DNA of 41,981 nucleotides, taken from an uncultured Oscillochloris sp. GTDB lineage: Bacteria; Chloroflexota; Chloroflexia; Chloroflexales; Chloroflexaceae. Within the stretch, counting starts at the first letter, position 1. Every line of letters begins with the position of its first letter. The stretch lies in assembly GCA_903887465.1 (NCBI GenBank), contig CAISPW010000297.1:1-41981 (forward strand), given 5' to 3'. Below, in pieces: positions 40,124-41,981 of this stretch. The notes below the pieces were generated by a model. It was not told where the DNA came from. It did no database searches and worked only from the letters and a program-made list of their open reading frames with translations. A program made the translations under genes and the position numbers.

Positions 40124-41764
40124 TTACCTGGCCAGTTCGACCGTTGCGAGATCCAGAATTCCCATCGGCGTCACGGTGAGTCCGTGGACATAGGGCTTCA
40201 CCAGCGTGTAGGCGATGTCGTGGTAGAGCGGGATCACCGGTGCGTCGGCCAGGATCTGCCGTTCGGCCTGGTGGTACAGATCGAAGCGCTTCGCTTCATC
40301 TTTCTCCACCGCCGCCCGGTTCAGCAGGTCGTTCACCTGCGCGCTATCGTAGCCGGTGTGGTTCTCACCGCCCCCCCCCCGGAACAGCACGTCTAGGAAG
40401 TTCTCCGGGTCGGGGTAGTCGGCGATCCAGCCGCTGCCGTAGATCTGGAACTCGTTGCGGTCGAGGGCGCGCAGGAAGTCGCCATAGTTCTCGTAGCCGC
40501 GCACCTCGATGGTGATGCCCAGGGTATCCTTGGCCACCTGGCTCAGCGTGCCGGCCCAGCTACCGTAGGCCGCGATTGGCGGGAGCTTGTCGACGCTGCC
40601 GTAGCGCGACTCGGCGATCAGCGCCTTGGCCTTGGCGATGTCGGCCTGGGACTCGGGCAACTGCGGGTTGTAGCCGGGCATACCGGGCGGCAGGATGCCA
40701 TACGCCGCCTCGGCGGCACCGTCGAGGCGCACCCTAGCCAGCTTCGCCCGGTCGATCAGCAGGCCGAATGCCTGGCGCACCTTCGGGTCATCGAAGGGCG
40801 GCAGAGTTACGTTCAGGCCCAGATAGAAGATCGACAGCTGCGGCACGCGCAGCAATTCCTTCGAGCGCGGGCTACTTGTGTCTTGCACGCGAGCCAGAGT
40901 CGAGGAGGGCACGTCGGTCACGTCGATATCGCCCTGCTCGTAAAGCACCATGGCGTTGCTGGCCGCCGCGCCGATCAGGAAGCGCACCCGGTCGAGCTTA
41001 GGCAGCTCGCGGTAGAAGTTCACATTGCGCGTGATCACCAGCAGCTTGTCGTGATCCCACTGTTCGATAGCAAAGGGGCCGCTGCCGTTCGGGTGCTCCG
41101 TCCAGCTGCCGGAGCTATCCGGCGTGGCGGTGCGCCGATCCACCACAAAGCTGGTGGTGTGCGAGAGCTTCGCTAGGAAGTAGCTCTTGGGCGAGTCGAT
41201 ACGGATCAGCACCGTGCGGTCGTCGGGGGCGCTCAGGCCGGCGATATGGTCGGCTTTGCCGGCGATCTTCTCACGTACGCCGACAATATCGATCAGGTAG
41301 GTGGCCGCTGGCAGCGATTTTGCCAGCTTCGGGTCGCTGGCCCGCTCAAGCGAGTAGACCACGTCGGCCGAGGTAATCGCCTGGCCGTCGGCGAACTGCG
41401 CATCTTTGCGCAGCGTAAAGGTGTAGGTCAGGCCATCGGGCGAAACCACCCAAGATTCGGCGAGATCGGGCTGCACCTCCAGCGTATTGTCGAGCCGAGT
41501 CAGGCCGCTGAAGAGCTGGCGGACGATAAAGGCGCTGCCGACATCACCAGCCAGGGCCGGGTCGAGGGTGTTCGGGTCGCGGACACCCAGGACCATGATC
41601 AGCGTCCCGCCATTGCCAAGGTTGGCGGGGGCGGGGGCGGTTGCCACGGGCACCGTCGTCGGCGCAGGCGTGGCGGCCGCCTGACTCTGACCCGCACAGC
41701 CGGCGAGGGCGAAAATGATGAGTGTTGAATAAAGAATGGCGAATATGCGACGACGCAGGTTCAT
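40124..41764 (-). CDS. ABC transporter solute-binding lipoprotein (peptide/oligopeptide type)
   Basis: This protein of about 546 residues has a lipoprotein signal with lipobox LAGC (Cys near residue 23) and a Thr/Pro/Ala-rich linker. The family 5 solute-binding fold follows: GGTLIMVLGVRDPNTLDPAL, IVRQLFSGLTRLD, LAESWVVSPDGLTYTFTLRK, FADGQAITSADVVYSLERA, then FDDPKVRQAFGLLIDRAKLA and IYGSGWIADYPDPENFLDVL. It captures peptides or related solutes outside the cell for an ABC importer whose permeases and ATPases are not in the window. A run of 10 C's at 40371-40380 encodes Gly residues (FRGGGGENHTGYD). The ATG at 41764 follows GGAG; a longer frame of 26 extra residues would spoil the signal. Confidence 0.9.
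   Translation of the reverse strand: MNLRRRIFAILYSTLIIFALAGCAGQSQAAATPAPTTVPVATAPAPANLGNGGTLIMVLGVRDPNTLDPALAGDVGSAFIVRQLFSGLTRLDNTLEVQPDLAESWVVSPDGLTYTFTLRKDAQFADGQAITSADVVYSLERASDPKLAKSLPAATYLIDIVGVREKIAGKADHIAGLSAPDDRTVLIRIDSPKSYFLAKLSHTTSFVVDRRTATPDSSGSWTEHPNGSGPFAIEQWDHDKLLVITRNVNFYRELPKLDRVRFLIGAAASNAMVLYEQGDIDVTDVPSSTLARVQDTSSPRSKELLRVPQLSIFYLGLNVTLPPFDDPKVRQAFGLLIDRAKLARVRLDGAAEAAYGILPPGMPGYNPQLPESQADIAKAKALIAESRYGSVDKLPPIAAYGSWAGTLSQVAKDTLGITIEVRGYENYGDFLRALDRNEFQIYGSGWIADYPDPENFLDVLFRGGGGENHTGYDSAQVNDLLNRAAVEKDEAKRFDLYHQAERQILADAPVIPLYHDIAYTLVKPYVHGLTVTPMGILDLATVELAR
40371..40380. repeat. Homopolymer tract of 10 C's inside a coding region
   Basis: Ten C's on the plus strand (poly-G in the mRNA) lie in the solute-binding protein gene. 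A change of one base would frameshift about 85 codons before the end. It is either a slippage-prone tract or a place to suspect a sequencing error. Confidence 0.85.
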
Positions 41765-41833
41765 GCTCCAAATCCTCGATTGCTTATTCACACTACCGCA
41801 AAAGACGTTCATGCGCGGGGCGCACACCGCCGC

Positions 41834-41893
41834 GATGAACATGGTCGCTGATGCCCGGCTATCAGCTATCGGCTATCGGCTATTTTCACATCA
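41834..41893. repeat. TAGCCGA heptamer element, inverted copy 2
   Basis: This is the inverse of 7011-7076: GATGAACATGGTCGCTGATG, CCCGGC, about three ATCGGCT-type heptamers, and TATTTTCACATC. It differs by a few bases and by fewer heptamer units. It lies upstream of the solute-binding protein gene. Confidence 0.75.
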
Positions 41894-41913
41894 GTCACGC
41901 TGCCAGCCCAAGC

Positions 41914-41936
41914 GCCCGGCCCGTAAACGGGCGGGC
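41914..41936. repeat. GC-rich hairpin GCCCGGCCCGT(G/A)AACGGGCGGGC, copy 2
   Basis: It differs by one base from 35427-35449. GC-rich hairpins continue to the window edge (see the next entry). Confidence 0.7.
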
Positions 41937-41948
41937 GAGGTCTGCGAC

Positions 41949-41981
41949 GGCCGCTGAAGCGGCCTGTCTGAGGCCGCTTCA
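41949..41981. repeat. Overlapping GC-rich hairpins at the window edge
   Basis: GGCCGC-TGAA-GCGGCC and TGAAGCGGCC-TGTCTGA-GGCCGCTTCA overlap, so only one can form at a time. The second reaches the last base of the window and may continue beyond it. Confidence 0.6.

Overview
The window looks like a chromosome segment of a Chloroflexia bacterium, probably a filamentous phototroph or close relative of the Chloroflexales (inference). The reasons are the high-GC coding style, an MGDG-synthase-type galactolipid glycosyltransferase, the gene families present, and a very dense load of small palindromic repeats between genes. No rRNA, tRNA, complete insertion sequence or multi-repeat CRISPR array was seen. 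About 26 protein genes are supported; most lie on the minus strand.

Region 1 (1-9106) is defence-related. It holds the effector part of a type I-D CRISPR-Cas operon, read right to left: cas3 helicase, cas10d (csc3, with an HD domain), cas7d (csc2) and the start of cas5d (csc1), which runs off the left edge. Upstream are a WYL-type regulator and a Uma2-family nuclease in one operon. Between the two blocks is a 792-base repeat-rich spacer. It contains one solitary CRISPR-type repeat, preceded by an extended -10 sequence and followed by a strong terminator; this is the best candidate here for something undescribed.

Region 2 (9176-12449) holds a COG0523 GTPase (minus strand) and a plus-strand run of an unknown protein, thiamine pyrophosphokinase and a secreted trypsin-like protease, closed by a large shared terminator. 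Region 3 (12457-16963) holds the primary sigma factor, PTS enzyme I and an acyl-CoA dehydrogenase. Region 4 (17431-24412) is a MoxR / DUF58 / VWA membrane-protein operon with a Gln-rich membrane protein, a zinc-ribbon protein and a DedA protein. Region 5 (24573-28605) is an arginine cluster (argJ, argH and a short N-acetylglutamate-synthase-like GNAT) plus a histidine phosphatase.

Region 6 (28988-32952, plus strand) holds two adjacent ADP-glucose pyrophosphorylase genes, the second with a ruined active-site signature (GlgD-like), then an RlmI-like rRNA methyltransferase. Region 7 (32958-41764, minus strand) holds a lipoprotein, a membrane-anchored surface protein, a DUF3054 protein, the galactolipid glycosyltransferase, a GH1 beta-glucosidase, histidyl-tRNA synthetase and a peptide-type ABC solute-binding lipoprotein.

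Intergenic spaces are colonised by several repeat families: palindromes with GTAGGGGCGAAGCATT-like ends, a three-hairpin element (one copy carrying a second element nested inside it), heptanucleotide tandem repeats of several sequences, and GC-rich hairpins. Two palindromes supply the stop codon of the preceding gene, and others create misleading upstream start codons.
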